In this document: one piece after another, positions 34,803 to 42,724 of the stretch
How the letters are laid out: each line of letters begins with the position of its first letter
Numbering within the stretch: position 1 is the first letter of the stretch
Notes under the pieces: generated by a model
Seen by the model: only the letters and a program-made list of their open reading frames with translations
Database searches by the model: none
Told to the model about the DNA's origin: nothing
Made by a program: the position numbers and the translations under genes
NCBI RefSeq assembly: GCF_000424445.1
Contig: NZ_KE384187.1
Span: 218,356 to 282,355, forward strand
Source: Oribacterium sp. NK2B42
GTDB lineage: Bacteria; Bacillota; Clostridia; Lachnospirales; Lachnospiraceae
Direction: 5' to 3'
Length of the DNA stretch: 64,000 nt

Positions 34803-35780
34803 GTGTATGATGTCACTGTGCTTTTATGCACCTACAATGGCGAAAGCTATGTAAAGCAGCAGATCGATTCTATCCTTGGGCAGAGTTATGAAGACCTTAG
34901 GATAGTTGTATCGGATGACGGATCAAAGGATGGGACACTCGGGATTGTTGAAGCTATAAGTGAGGTTCATCCCGGAAGGATAGAGATATTGGAACAAAAT
35001 CCTCCCTGCGGAAGCGCACAGAAGCATTTTTTGAAGCTTTTGGCAGAGGAAAGGTACGGAGAAGCCAAATACATCATGCTTTCCGATCAGGACGATGTAT
35101 GGAATCCGGATAAGGTTGAGAAGACACTTAAACAGATGAAGGTGCTGGAGGCGGTTTACGGAGATGATAAACCGCTTCTTGTGCATTGTGATTCCGAGGT
35201 TGTGGATCAGGAGCTTAATCCTATCTCCCCAAGCTATGTGGAGTATCAGAAAATGACTCCCGCGAGAAAGAAGCTGAATCAGATTCTGGTTCAGAACAAT
35301 GTTGTGGGCGGTGCCATGATGATAAACCGGGCCCTTGCGAAGCTTATAGACAGAGAGCCTGAGCACTGTGTCATGCATGATCAGTGGATAGCCCTTGTGG
35401 CGGCAGCGTTTGGACAGATTCGTTTCGTGCCGGAGTCTCTTTATAAGTACAGGCAGCATGGGAACAATGTCCTCGGTGCTGAAAAGGGTTCCCGTATCAT
35501 GGAGATTCTCGGCCGCTTCGGCATCGGCAGAAAAGACGGGAAGAGCAAGGCTGAGATGGATGAGCATTCCCGAAAGGTTTATGAGGAGATGTTTCAGCAG
35601 GCCCGGTGCTTTTTGGAGATTTATGGGGACCGGCTCACCGTGAAGCAGAAGACGCTGTTGGAGAATTTTGTGAGCATACAGAGTAGAAGCCGGCTTGGGA
35701 AGATATACATTATTCTTAGGTATGGCTTCACCTACAACATGTTCCATAGAACCGTGGGGGAGTGTCTCTTTATAAGGTGA
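34803..35780 (+). CDS. Glycosyltransferase family 2 (rhamnosyltransferase-like)
   Basis: 325 residues from GTG 34803. The GT-A fold is seen in VTVLLCTYNGESYVKQQIDS, VVSDDGSKDGT and the DxD-type segment MLSDQDDVW. HDQWIALVAAAFG and YRQHGNNV match rhamnosyl/galactosyltransferases of wall polysaccharide clusters. With rfbABD nearby, dTDP-rhamnose is a reasonable donor, but that is inferred. Confidence 0.88.
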   Translation: MYDVTVLLCTYNGESYVKQQIDSILGQSYEDLRIVVSDDGSKDGTLGIVEAISEVHPGRIEILEQNPPCGSAQKHFLKLLAEERYGEAKYIMLSDQDDVWNPDKVEKTLKQMKVLEAVYGDDKPLLVHCDSEVVDQELNPISPSYVEYQKMTPARKKLNQILVQNNVVGGAMMINRALAKLIDREPEHCVMHDQWIALVAAAFGQIRFVPESLYKYRQHGNNVLGAEKGSRIMEILGRFGIGRKDGKSKAEMDEHSRKVYEEMFQQARCFLEIYGDRLTVKQKTLLENFVSIQSRSRLGKIYIILRYGFTYNMFHRTVGECLFIR

Positions 35781-35789
35781 TTATGCAAG

Positions 35790-35839
35790 AATTCCACCGG
35801 GGACGGTTCTCGCCGGCGAGAACCGTCCCCGGTGGAATT
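35790..35839. repeat. Perfect 50-bp palindrome (GGGGACGGTTC element, copy 2)
   Basis: Left half AATTCCACCGGGGACGG-TTCTCGCC and right half GGCGAGAA-CCGTCCCCGGTGGAATT are exact reverse complements over 25+25 bp with no spacer. It sits between two glycosyltransferase genes of the same strand. It is nearly identical to copy 1 at 7481-7526. Confidence 0.92.
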
Positions 35840-35862
35840 GTAATGAAATAGAAGGTTAGTTG

Positions 35863-36867
35863 ATGAGTGAAGTAGAAACTCAGGTTAGAAAAGATAATAG
35901 TAAGCCTATAATGGTCTCTGTATGTGTTGTGACTTACAACCACGGAAAGTATATCGGTGAATGTCTTGACCACATTCTGGGGCAGGAGAGGGATTTCGAG
36001 ATCGAGGTTCTGATACATGATGATGCTTCTACGGACAATGCCCAGGAGGTCATCAGGGGGTATCAGGAGAGGTATCCGGATATCATTAAGCCGATTCTTA
36101 GGACTGAGAATCAGTACAGTAAGGGGATTACCAATATTTCGGGGGCCTTTAACTTTCCTAGGGCCGTGGGGAAATATGTGGCTCTTACAGACGGGGATGA
36201 TTACTGGTGCGATCCCTTGAAGCTTAAGAAGCAGGTTTCCTATATGGAGGCACATCCGGAGTGTGTATTTACTTTTCATTCTGCGAAGGTTGTTTCCGAA
36301 GACGGGGCTCTTGTAAACGGGGAGCTGATGAGACCTTATAAACAATCCCGTGTGGTTAAACCGGAGGAGCTTGTGGATAAAGCAGTGGGCTCACCCTTTG
36401 CAAGCTTCCTTTTAAGGCGGGAAATCGTTGAAAAACTGCCGGATTACTATGTGGATTGTCCTGTTGGCGACAGACCGCTGGAGCTTATGGCGGCGGCAGC
36501 CGGGGACAGCTACTATTTCGATGAGCCAATGAGCGTTTACCGTTTCGCAATAGGGGGCTCATGGACAGAGAGCCAGATGACCGGCGACTACATTAGAAAA
36601 CAGGAAAAGTTTGCGGAGGATCTCTGGAAGATGTATCGGAGATTCGATGAAGTGACCGGTGGCAGGTTCCATGAGGCGGCCATGAGGGCAGGAGGAAGAA
36701 ATGAGTTCCTCACCAAGGTCAATGTCAGGGACTTTAAGACGATCTTTAAACCTGAGAACAGAGAGTTTTTCAATGAACTGAATCTCCGGGACAGATTTTT
36801 TATAGGATTTGAATATCGCATGCCGAAGCTTTACAGTTGGCTGCGAAACAGGAAAAATGGCAGATAA
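35863..36867 (+). CDS. Glycosyltransferase family 2
   Basis: 334 residues from ATG 35863. MVSVCVVTYNHGKYIGECLD, IHDDASTDNA and the DGDDYWCDP metal site are typical GT2 features. GSPFASFLLRR and PLELMAAAAG follow. It belongs to the group that includes capsule glycosyltransferases; sugar specificity cannot be read. Its end overlaps the next gene (flippase start at 36857) by 11 bp. Confidence 0.88.
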   Translation: MSEVETQVRKDNSKPIMVSVCVVTYNHGKYIGECLDHILGQERDFEIEVLIHDDASTDNAQEVIRGYQERYPDIIKPILRTENQYSKGITNISGAFNFPRAVGKYVALTDGDDYWCDPLKLKKQVSYMEAHPECVFTFHSAKVVSEDGALVNGELMRPYKQSRVVKPEELVDKAVGSPFASFLLRREIVEKLPDYYVDCPVGDRPLELMAAAAGDSYYFDEPMSVYRFAIGGSWTESQMTGDYIRKQEKFAEDLWKMYRRFDEVTGGRFHEAAMRAGGRNEFLTKVNVRDFKTIFKPENREFFNELNLRDRFFIGFEYRMPKLYSWLRNRKNGR

Positions 36868-38302
36868 TAATTTGAAAAGCAAGGTGATAAGCGGGCTTTT
36901 CTGGAAGGTGCTGGAGCAGTGCGGTTCCCAGGGAGTGCAGTTTGTGGTTGCCCTCATACTGGCGAGACTCATGACTCCCACGGAGTACGGAACCATCAGT
37001 CTTATCACCATATTTATAACAATAGCAAATACCTTTGTGCAGTCCGGCTTTGCAACGGCTCTTGTGCAGGGTAAGGATATAAAGGAAGAGGATTACAGTT
37101 CGGTTTTCTGGATCAGCATGCTGCTGGCGCTGGGATGCTACCTGGTGCTTTTTGCAGGAGCGCCCTGGATAGCCGGTTACTACGGAATTCCGGTGCTTAG
37201 AGAGCTTGTAAGAGTTATGGGAATCGTTCTTTTCCCGGGAGCCATAGTGTCTATACAGACAGCCTTCGTAGCGAGAAATCTCAGGTTCAGGCAGCTCTTT
37301 CAGTCAACCATGATTGCAGTGCTTATCTCAGGAGCGGTGTCCATCGCCCTCGCCATGCAGGGCTTCGGAGTCTGGGCTATGGCTGCCCAGCAGATATCCT
37401 ACTACTTCTCACTTATGATAGTGATGCTATTCACCGTAAGATGGTATCCTCACTTTTTGTTCCGCACAGGACGGTTAAGGCAGCTCTTTTCCTTTGGATG
37501 GAAGATACTTGCCTCCGGTCTCATAGATGCGGTGTGGCAGAATATTTACGGACTGATCATTGGCAAAAAGTACTCAAGTGCCGATCTCGGAGCCTATAAC
37601 AGAGGTGAACAGTTCCCGAAGATCATCGCAACGAATCTTTCCACCGCCATTCAGTCGGTAATGCTTCCGGCCTACAGTAAACAACAGGATGATCCTGAAA
37701 TGCTCCGGCGTATGGCCAGCAGATCCATCAGATTAAGTTCCTTCGTGATCTTCCCTATGATGGCGGGACTTGCGGCGGTTTCGAGACCACTTGTAGAGAT
37801 TCTTCTTACGGAAAAATGGCTGGTGGCGGCGCCGTATCTGGTGCTTCTGGCTGTCAGCTACGCGGTCTATCCCATTCACATCATCAACCTTCAGGTTATG
37901 AATGCCATGGGAAGGTCCGATCTTTTCCTGAAACTTGAGCTAATAAAAAAGACTCTCGGCATTGTAATACTGCTTCTGAGTCTTCCATTCGGTATATGGC
38001 CAATGCTTATACTTAAAGTCATTGACGAGTATCTCTGTACCGTCATCAATGCCTGGCCGAACGGTAAGCTTATAGGCTACGGACCCCTTAGGCAGTGGAT
38101 CGAGGTATTGCCCTCCCTGGTGGTTTCGGTGCTTATGGGTGCGGCAGCATGGAGCGTGGAGCTTCTCCGGTTTGCCCCGATTCCGACATTGATCCTTCAG
38201 ATGGTGACAGGAGTCCTTGTATACCTTATAGCTTCTTATATTTTTAACCGCGAGCCTTTGGACTATATCGTCTCATTAATCTCGAAGCGTACTCAAAGGT
38301 AG
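36857..38302 (+). CDS. MOP-superfamily polysaccharide flippase (Wzx/TuaB-like)
   Basis: 481 residues from ATG 36857 (MADNNLKSKVISG) with CAGGAAAA upstream. It has about 12-14 hydrophobic segments and the family opening GLFWKVLEQCGSQGVQFVVA, then ILARLMTPTEYGTISL. RGEQFPKIIATNLSTAI is also typical of WzxC-like exporters. It would translocate lipid-linked oligosaccharide across the membrane. The 3' end overlaps the convergent gene at 38244 by 59 bp. Confidence 0.9.
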   Translation: MADNNLKSKVISGLFWKVLEQCGSQGVQFVVALILARLMTPTEYGTISLITIFITIANTFVQSGFATALVQGKDIKEEDYSSVFWISMLLALGCYLVLFAGAPWIAGYYGIPVLRELVRVMGIVLFPGAIVSIQTAFVARNLRFRQLFQSTMIAVLISGAVSIALAMQGFGVWAMAAQQISYYFSLMIVMLFTVRWYPHFLFRTGRLRQLFSFGWKILASGLIDAVWQNIYGLIIGKKYSSADLGAYNRGEQFPKIIATNLSTAIQSVMLPAYSKQQDDPEMLRRMASRSIRLSSFVIFPMMAGLAAVSRPLVEILLTEKWLVAAPYLVLLAVSYAVYPIHIINLQVMNAMGRSDLFLKLELIKKTLGIVILLLSLPFGIWPMLILKVIDEYLCTVINAWPNGKLIGYGPLRQWIEVLPSLVVSVLMGAAAWSVELLRFAPIPTLILQMVTGVLVYLIASYIFNREPLDYIVSLISKRTQR

Positions 38303-39395
38303 CGGCAATAAGTCTTAACTCCAGAGTGAGGTATCGCATGGGCGGTACCTCATTTATTTTCGCCCTTTTGAGAGTTTTGAACTTGCTGAAGGCTTCAAAG
38401 ATGCCCTCCATGTAGGCCTTTAAGAAGCCCTTTTTGGTGAAGAACAGTATCTTTATAAGGTAACCTGCAAGGATGGGCAAAATGTTTAGTATCACCATAA
38501 ACAGGGGCAGGTTCTTATAGAGAAGATACAGTGAGTTTCTTGCACTCAGGCGAACCTTAAAGGCATTGTACTTTGAACCGCTGGTGCCGGAACCAACGTG
38601 ATGGACCAGAGCCTCTGGACAGTAGAGAACTTTGTAGCCATAAAGCTGTGCCCTGTAGCAAAGGTCAATGTCTTCGAGATAGGCAAAATGGTTTTCATCG
38701 AAAAGCCCCACCTTTTCAAAATGCTCGGTTCTGTACATTGCAGCCCCTGCACAGGCGGAGAAAACCTCTGACTCGGTATTCCATCTGGGAAGAGAGGAGG
38801 GTTCGTCCAAACCTCTCTGGAACTGCCAGCCAAGAACTGTCATCTGATCGCCGGCGTCATCCATGATGGAAGGGTCATGCATTTTTACCATCTTGCTGGA
38901 GATGGCAAAGACTTTCTTTTTACTGTCCTTGTCCATGCGGGTTTCCAGGACTTCAACGAAATCAGGAGCTACCTTTGTGTCATTGTTTAAAAGAAGAGTG
39001 AACTCGATGTTGTACTCCATGGCAAAGCGGATTCCCTGATTTACGGCTCCTGAAAAACCGAGATTTTCTTCGTTCAGTATCAGTTTGCGATGAACCTTAT
39101 CCTTTTCCTGCCAGGATTTAAGCCACTTGGTATCTTCTTCTCCCGAACCGTTATCGATCACGAGAGTTAAGAAGTGATCCACGGTCTGGGCATCGATGGC
39201 ATTCATGCAGTCATCAAGGAATCTGAGACCGTTGTAGTTCGGGATGACGATGACGGTCCGGAAACCTAAATAAGCTGAGTCATTAGTTGAAGTTTCCTTG
39301 GAAGAGGTTAGCTCATTGATTTCCCCGGAAATTCCCGATGTGGTAGCTTTGACGTTTTCTGTTATTTCGTTATTAGTAACTATATCTTTAGACAT
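38244..39395 (-). CDS. Glycosyltransferase family 2 (rhamnosyltransferase-like)
   Basis: 383 residues. After a Ser/Thr-rich N-terminal extension of about 45 residues comes VIVIPNYNGLRFLDDCMNAI, VIDNGSGE, ENLGFSGAVNQGI and the metal site LLLNNDTKV. FAYLEDIDLCYRAQLYGY and HHVGSGTSG are typical of dTDP-rhamnosyl transferases. A hydrophobic stretch near residue 310 may bind the membrane. It is on the opposite strand to the preceding genes and shares its last 59 bp with the flippase gene. A hairpin array lies ahead of its start. Confidence 0.9.
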   Translation of the reverse strand: MSKDIVTNNEITENVKATTSGISGEINELTSSKETSTNDSAYLGFRTVIVIPNYNGLRFLDDCMNAIDAQTVDHFLTLVIDNGSGEEDTKWLKSWQEKDKVHRKLILNEENLGFSGAVNQGIRFAMEYNIEFTLLLNNDTKVAPDFVEVLETRMDKDSKKKVFAISSKMVKMHDPSIMDDAGDQMTVLGWQFQRGLDEPSSLPRWNTESEVFSACAGAAMYRTEHFEKVGLFDENHFAYLEDIDLCYRAQLYGYKVLYCPEALVHHVGSGTSGSKYNAFKVRLSARNSLYLLYKNLPLFMVILNILPILAGYLIKILFFTKKGFLKAYMEGIFEAFSKFKTLKRAKINEVPPMRYLTLELRLIAATFEYASRLMRRYSPKARG

Positions 39396-39434
39396 TGCGT
39401 TTGTACCTTTGTCCCATCTTTACAAAACAGTGTA

Positions 39435-39660
39435 GACACGCAGAATTCTTTCTGGCGTTATTTTGCGTGTCAAATTCTTTAAAAACAAATTAGTGTAGAC
39501 ACGCAGAATTCTTTCTGGCGTTATTTTGCGTGTCAAATTCTTTAAAAACAAATTAGTATAGACACGCAGATTGTTTTTTGGTGCTATTCTACGTGTCATT
39601 TTCTTCAAAAATAGACCGATTTAGACACGCAGATTACCGTCTATCATTATTCTGCGTGTC
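39435..39660. repeat. Tandem array of four 37-nt hairpins, exact 63-bp period
   Basis: Hairpins start at 39435, 39498, 39561 and 39624, exactly 63 bp apart, each 37 nt long. All open with GACACGCAGA and close with GCGTGTC or ACGTGTC. The 26-nt linkers are also similar (AAATTCTTTAAAAACAAATT type). Units 1 and 2 are almost identical. The last unit overlaps the 3' end of the acyltransferase gene and encodes its final residues and stop. A lone 37-nt unit is at 23838-23874. As in the 54-bp array, the period is a multiple of 3, leaving the minus strand open (39420-39608) without a credible RBS. Confidence 0.9.
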
Positions 39661-40942
39661 GTTTACCAAGCACAACACATTTGATGACTAACATATTGGT
39701 GATATATATCAGTATAGAGCAAAATGCGAAAATAAATAAAGAGTAAACCAAACTGTATAGTATAAGCCCAAGGGATGTCTCTCCGAAGAAGCCCTTAAAA
39801 GCTGCCTCAAGTCCCGTTGCTCTAAAATGATTGGTAAATACGTAGTGTATCAGATAAATGTAAAATGTATAGCTACCGAGAGTGGAAATGAGCGTACTCA
39901 CGGCAGAGTATGGTACTGCTATGCTGCCTGACGGTTGCTTTGGCTGATCTTTAAAGCTGCTATTGTCAGTGTTTGCTGAACTTACCGATGAAGCTCCGCT
40001 TTTGTATTGAAGCTTTAATGGAAGTAAAAGTACAAATCCTGCAAGGCTTACTGTCTGAAGGGCACAGATCAGTCCGCTCCAGCTTGTGAAATAGTAATCT
40101 GTATTCAATTCATCTACCGATCTTCCAATCATAAGTCCCTGCGTATAAACATGCTTTTGAAGAAAGAAAAGTACCGTTGAAAGTATTATGAACATAAACA
40201 AAAACAGTAAGGGTAAGCGTTTGCTCCTGGTAAGAGGCTGCTCAGTGGCCCGCACCTTTTTTATCCACGAGTAAAAAAGGTATCCTGCAATAGCGTACAG
40301 TGCCGGTTTTCCCATGGCTTCGGGAATATATATCCCGAAGGGCAGAACCACCAGGGCACTAAGGTTCACAAGAGTGTAGTGAAAAACTCCGATCAGAAGC
40401 ATTAGTTTTAAAGCAGTATTTTCATCGTGTTTTACAAGAGTTAGTATCACAGGCATCCAGAACATGATGGAGGCATAACTGAAGATATACCATAAGTGGT
40501 CTGCGTAAATCCCGAAACGCACAGTATCAAAAGCAAGAAAGCCCTGAAGCATATCCGCCAGAATGCTAAAAGGATGTGAACTAAGAACACTTTGCAAAAG
40601 CCCCATCCCCGGAGTATCGATCCAGGGACGTATGAGCCCGAGGCAGAATACAAACACAGCTGTCGGAAGGATAACACCTTTCAGAAAACGCTCTATTATA
40701 TGTGAAAGTGTTTGCTTTTTACTGATGAAAAACCCGCTTATGAGAAAGAAGGATGCCACCGCAGGCCCGTTCATTACATTTATAAAAACAACAGCATCCC
40801 TGAGAGTTGTTCCCGAAAAGGGAAAAGGTCTCACATGTATCATTATGACCATAAGGCAGGCGATGATACGGAGGAGCTCAACATTAAGATCCCGGGAACT
40901 GTGCCGGATGCCATGATTGCTATTTGGATTTGATTCTGACAT
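39647..40942 (-). CDS. Acyltransferase 3 family membrane protein (OafA/WecH-like)
   Basis: 431 residues with about ten membrane segments. The start RDLNVELLRIIACLMVIMIHV contains the family's conserved R..(10)..H pattern. FFLISGFFISKK follows. These proteins acetylate or succinylate polysaccharide units using cytoplasmic acyl-CoA. The last codons (Arg-His-Ala-Glu-stop) come from the hairpin repeat at 39624-39660, so the repeat has shaped the C-terminus. Ser/Thr-rich insertion near residue 315. Confidence 0.88.
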   Translation of the reverse strand: MSESNPNSNHGIRHSSRDLNVELLRIIACLMVIMIHVRPFPFSGTTLRDAVVFINVMNGPAVASFFLISGFFISKKQTLSHIIERFLKGVILPTAVFVFCLGLIRPWIDTPGMGLLQSVLSSHPFSILADMLQGFLAFDTVRFGIYADHLWYIFSYASIMFWMPVILTLVKHDENTALKLMLLIGVFHYTLVNLSALVVLPFGIYIPEAMGKPALYAIAGYLFYSWIKKVRATEQPLTRSKRLPLLFLFMFIILSTVLFFLQKHVYTQGLMIGRSVDELNTDYYFTSWSGLICALQTVSLAGFVLLLPLKLQYKSGASSVSSANTDNSSFKDQPKQPSGSIAVPYSAVSTLISTLGSYTFYIYLIHYVFTNHFRATGLEAAFKGFFGETSLGLILYSLVYSLFIFAFCSILIYITNMLVIKCVVLGKRHAE

Positions 40943-41029
40943 TCTATTTATCCTTTGTATGTATTTCTGATTTACGATTCAAGATTATATCATGACAGAG
41001 TAGGAGTATACAAATGACTGTAAATATAT

Positions 41030-41104
41030 GTGCCAAGCCTTGCGCTGACTGCGTTCGGTCTTGGATACGCCATCGGACGCAATAGCAAAAACACACGAGA
41101 ATAG
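41030..41104 (+). CDS. Possible small hydrophobic peptide, holin-like-toxin remnant
   Basis: A 24-codon GTG-start frame ending in ALTAFGLGYAIGRNSKN. The pattern FGLGYxIGRN with polar end, followed at once by an inverted repeat, resembles the C-terminal half of small holin-like toxin peptides of Firmicutes. There is no clear RBS and no ATG in frame, so it may be a truncated remnant or chance. The rest of the 480-bp gap (40943-41421) holds the hairpin below and the promoter region of lrgA but no other gene. Confidence 0.25.
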   Translation: MPSLALTAFGLGYAIGRNSKNTRE

Positions 41105-41138
41105 CCGCCCCGGTCGGTCAAACTTAGGCGGCTACTCT
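41098..41138. terminator. Hairpin AGAATAGCCGCC/GGCGGCTACTCT
   Basis: A 12-bp stem (one G-T pair position) around a 17-nt loop, directly after the stop of the small ORF at 41030-41104. Ts are sparse, so it may be an antisense-RNA fold rather than a true terminator. Confidence 0.5.
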
Positions 41139-41421
41139 TGTAGTTAATTCTTAAGGAAGCCTGCCGTTGCCGGTGGCATCCTTTTTATTCCTTTTTACAT
41201 TTTCATCTTACCATCAGCATAGAAATCTGTCAAACAACCATCAGTCAGATGAAAATACAGCCTCAAATTATACACACATTATCGAGGCTTTTCGTATCTT
41301 AATTTGTCTAAATATCATCTTGTTTTGATGTTTGCAGTGGACTATGCTTTCTCTGTTATTATTCTGAGACCTGTCATCACAGATCTGTAAATAAACATTA
41401 TCAAAAGAAGGTGTATTTAAA

Positions 41422-41796
41422 ATGAAATATGTAAAAGAGGTGGCATGGATCATGGCTTTCACCTTTATCGGGGAGGCTCTGAACAAACTGCTGCCATTAC
41501 CGATTCCAGCGGGGGTTTACGGGCTTGTCCTGCTGCTTGCCGGGCTCATTACAGGAATAGTAAAGCTTGAGGATGTAGAAACAACCGGAGGATTTCTACT
41601 TGATACCATGACGCTAATGTTTATTCCCGCTGCTGTTGGAATCATGAGCGTGACGGACATTCTTCTTCCTGTACTTGTGCCCTATCTTGTGATCATCATA
41701 TCTTCAACCGTTATCGTAATGACTGTTACAGGCATCGCGGCATCATTGATCCTCAGGCGGTCTGAAAAAAAGGAATATAAGGAGGCTGCGGAATGA
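41422..41796 (+). CDS. lrgA: CidA/LrgA family holin-like protein
   Basis: 124 residues with four hydrophobic helices. KEVAWIMAFTFIGEALNKLL, LPLPIPAGVYGLVLLL and FLLDTMTLMFIPAAVGIM match CidA/LrgA. The family forms membrane pores linked to murein hydrolase control, and more recent work ties LrgAB to pyruvate uptake. RBS AAGAAGGTG. The next gene, lrgB, overlaps by 4 bp. No lytSR regulator is nearby. Confidence 0.92.
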   Translation: MKYVKEVAWIMAFTFIGEALNKLLPLPIPAGVYGLVLLLAGLITGIVKLEDVETTGGFLLDTMTLMFIPAAVGIMSVTDILLPVLVPYLVIIISSTVIVMTVTGIAASLILRRSEKKEYKEAAE

Positions 41797-42503
41797 AAGA
41801 AACACTGATAAGTGCCGTAGCAGGCTCCGACTATTTCGGACTATTTCTCAGCATCGGCCTTTTCATTATTGCCCTGAAACTTAAAGCCAGGTTTAAATTT
41901 GCCATACTGAACCCTTTGCTGGTCTCGACGGTACTTTGCATAATTGTTCTTGTGGTGCTGGACATTCCCTACGAAACCTACCGCGACAGCGCAAAGATGC
42001 TTAGTTACCTTCTGACTCCGGCTACGGTATGTCTGGCGGTGCCAATGTATAAGCAGTTGAAACTTCTCAAGGATAATCTGGCTGCTGTGGCCATCGGAAT
42101 CATGACCGGAACCTGCTGCTCCATTCTGAGCATTCTGGCTATGGGAAAGCTTTTTGGTCTCACCGATGACCACATAGCAACATTACTTCCCAAGTCCATC
42201 ACAACCGCCATAGGCATGGGCGTATCGGAGGAAGCCGGAGGCATAGTGACTCTGACGGTTGCGGCAATCATCATAACAGGAATCCTCGGAAACATGATAG
42301 CCGAGAACATTTTCGAGATCTTCCATATCGAACATCCGGTGGCAAAAGGCCTGGCTCTCGGAACCTCAGCCCATGCGGTAGGAACCGCAAAGGCTCTGGA
42401 GCTTGGAGAGGTTGAAGGGGCCATGAGTTCACTAAGCATCTGTGTAGCCGGAATACTTACTGTTATTCTTGTTCCTTTGGTAAGTGGGACACTTCTTTGG
42501 TGA
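41793..42503 (+). CDS. lrgB: LrgB family protein
   Basis: 236 residues with seven or so membrane helices. NPLLVSTVLCIIVL, LTPATVCLAVPMYKQ, LLPKSITTAIGMGVSEEAGG and GLALGTSAHAVGTAKALELGE are the conserved LrgB/CidB blocks. It acts with LrgA; the ATGA overlap shows translational coupling. Confidence 0.95.
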   Translation: MKETLISAVAGSDYFGLFLSIGLFIIALKLKARFKFAILNPLLVSTVLCIIVLVVLDIPYETYRDSAKMLSYLLTPATVCLAVPMYKQLKLLKDNLAAVAIGIMTGTCCSILSILAMGKLFGLTDDHIATLLPKSITTAIGMGVSEEAGGIVTLTVAAIIITGILGNMIAENIFEIFHIEHPVAKGLALGTSAHAVGTAKALELGEVEGAMSSLSICVAGILTVILVPLVSGTLLW

Positions 42504-42600
42504 TATAACCTACAAAAGCCACCGTGAATTTGGGTGACCAATACGACTTCAGGAATTATGATGAGTTCATAGTGTTTTGATTATCAATATACCTTTTCAT

Positions 42601-42650
42601 AAAAACCAGAGCTTCTGTCTCGATTACGGGACGGAAGCTCTGGTTTTTTC
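42601..42650 (+). terminator. Terminator of lrgAB
   Basis: AAAACCAGAGCTTC pairs with GAAGCTCTGGTTTT with an inner GTC/GAC stem; followed by a T-run. Confidence 0.9.
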
Positions 42651-42682
42651 ATTTTTTATTTGGAAACTCGTTTGATAATACA

Positions 42683-42711
42683 AAAAACAGGAGGGAAAAT
42701 TCCCTCCTGTC
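42683..42711 (-). terminator. Terminator of L,D-transpeptidase gene
   Basis: On the minus strand, ACAGGAGGGAA pairs with TTCCCTCCTGT, followed by TTTTTTG. It ends 14 bp past the stop of the gene at 42725. Confidence 0.88.
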
Positions 42712-42724
42712 CAATATGTAAGTT

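Noticed and set aside
39420-39608. 62-residue minus-strand ORF over the 63-bp array
   Set aside because: Same reason: a 21-codon repeat artefact with no RBS and no known domain.
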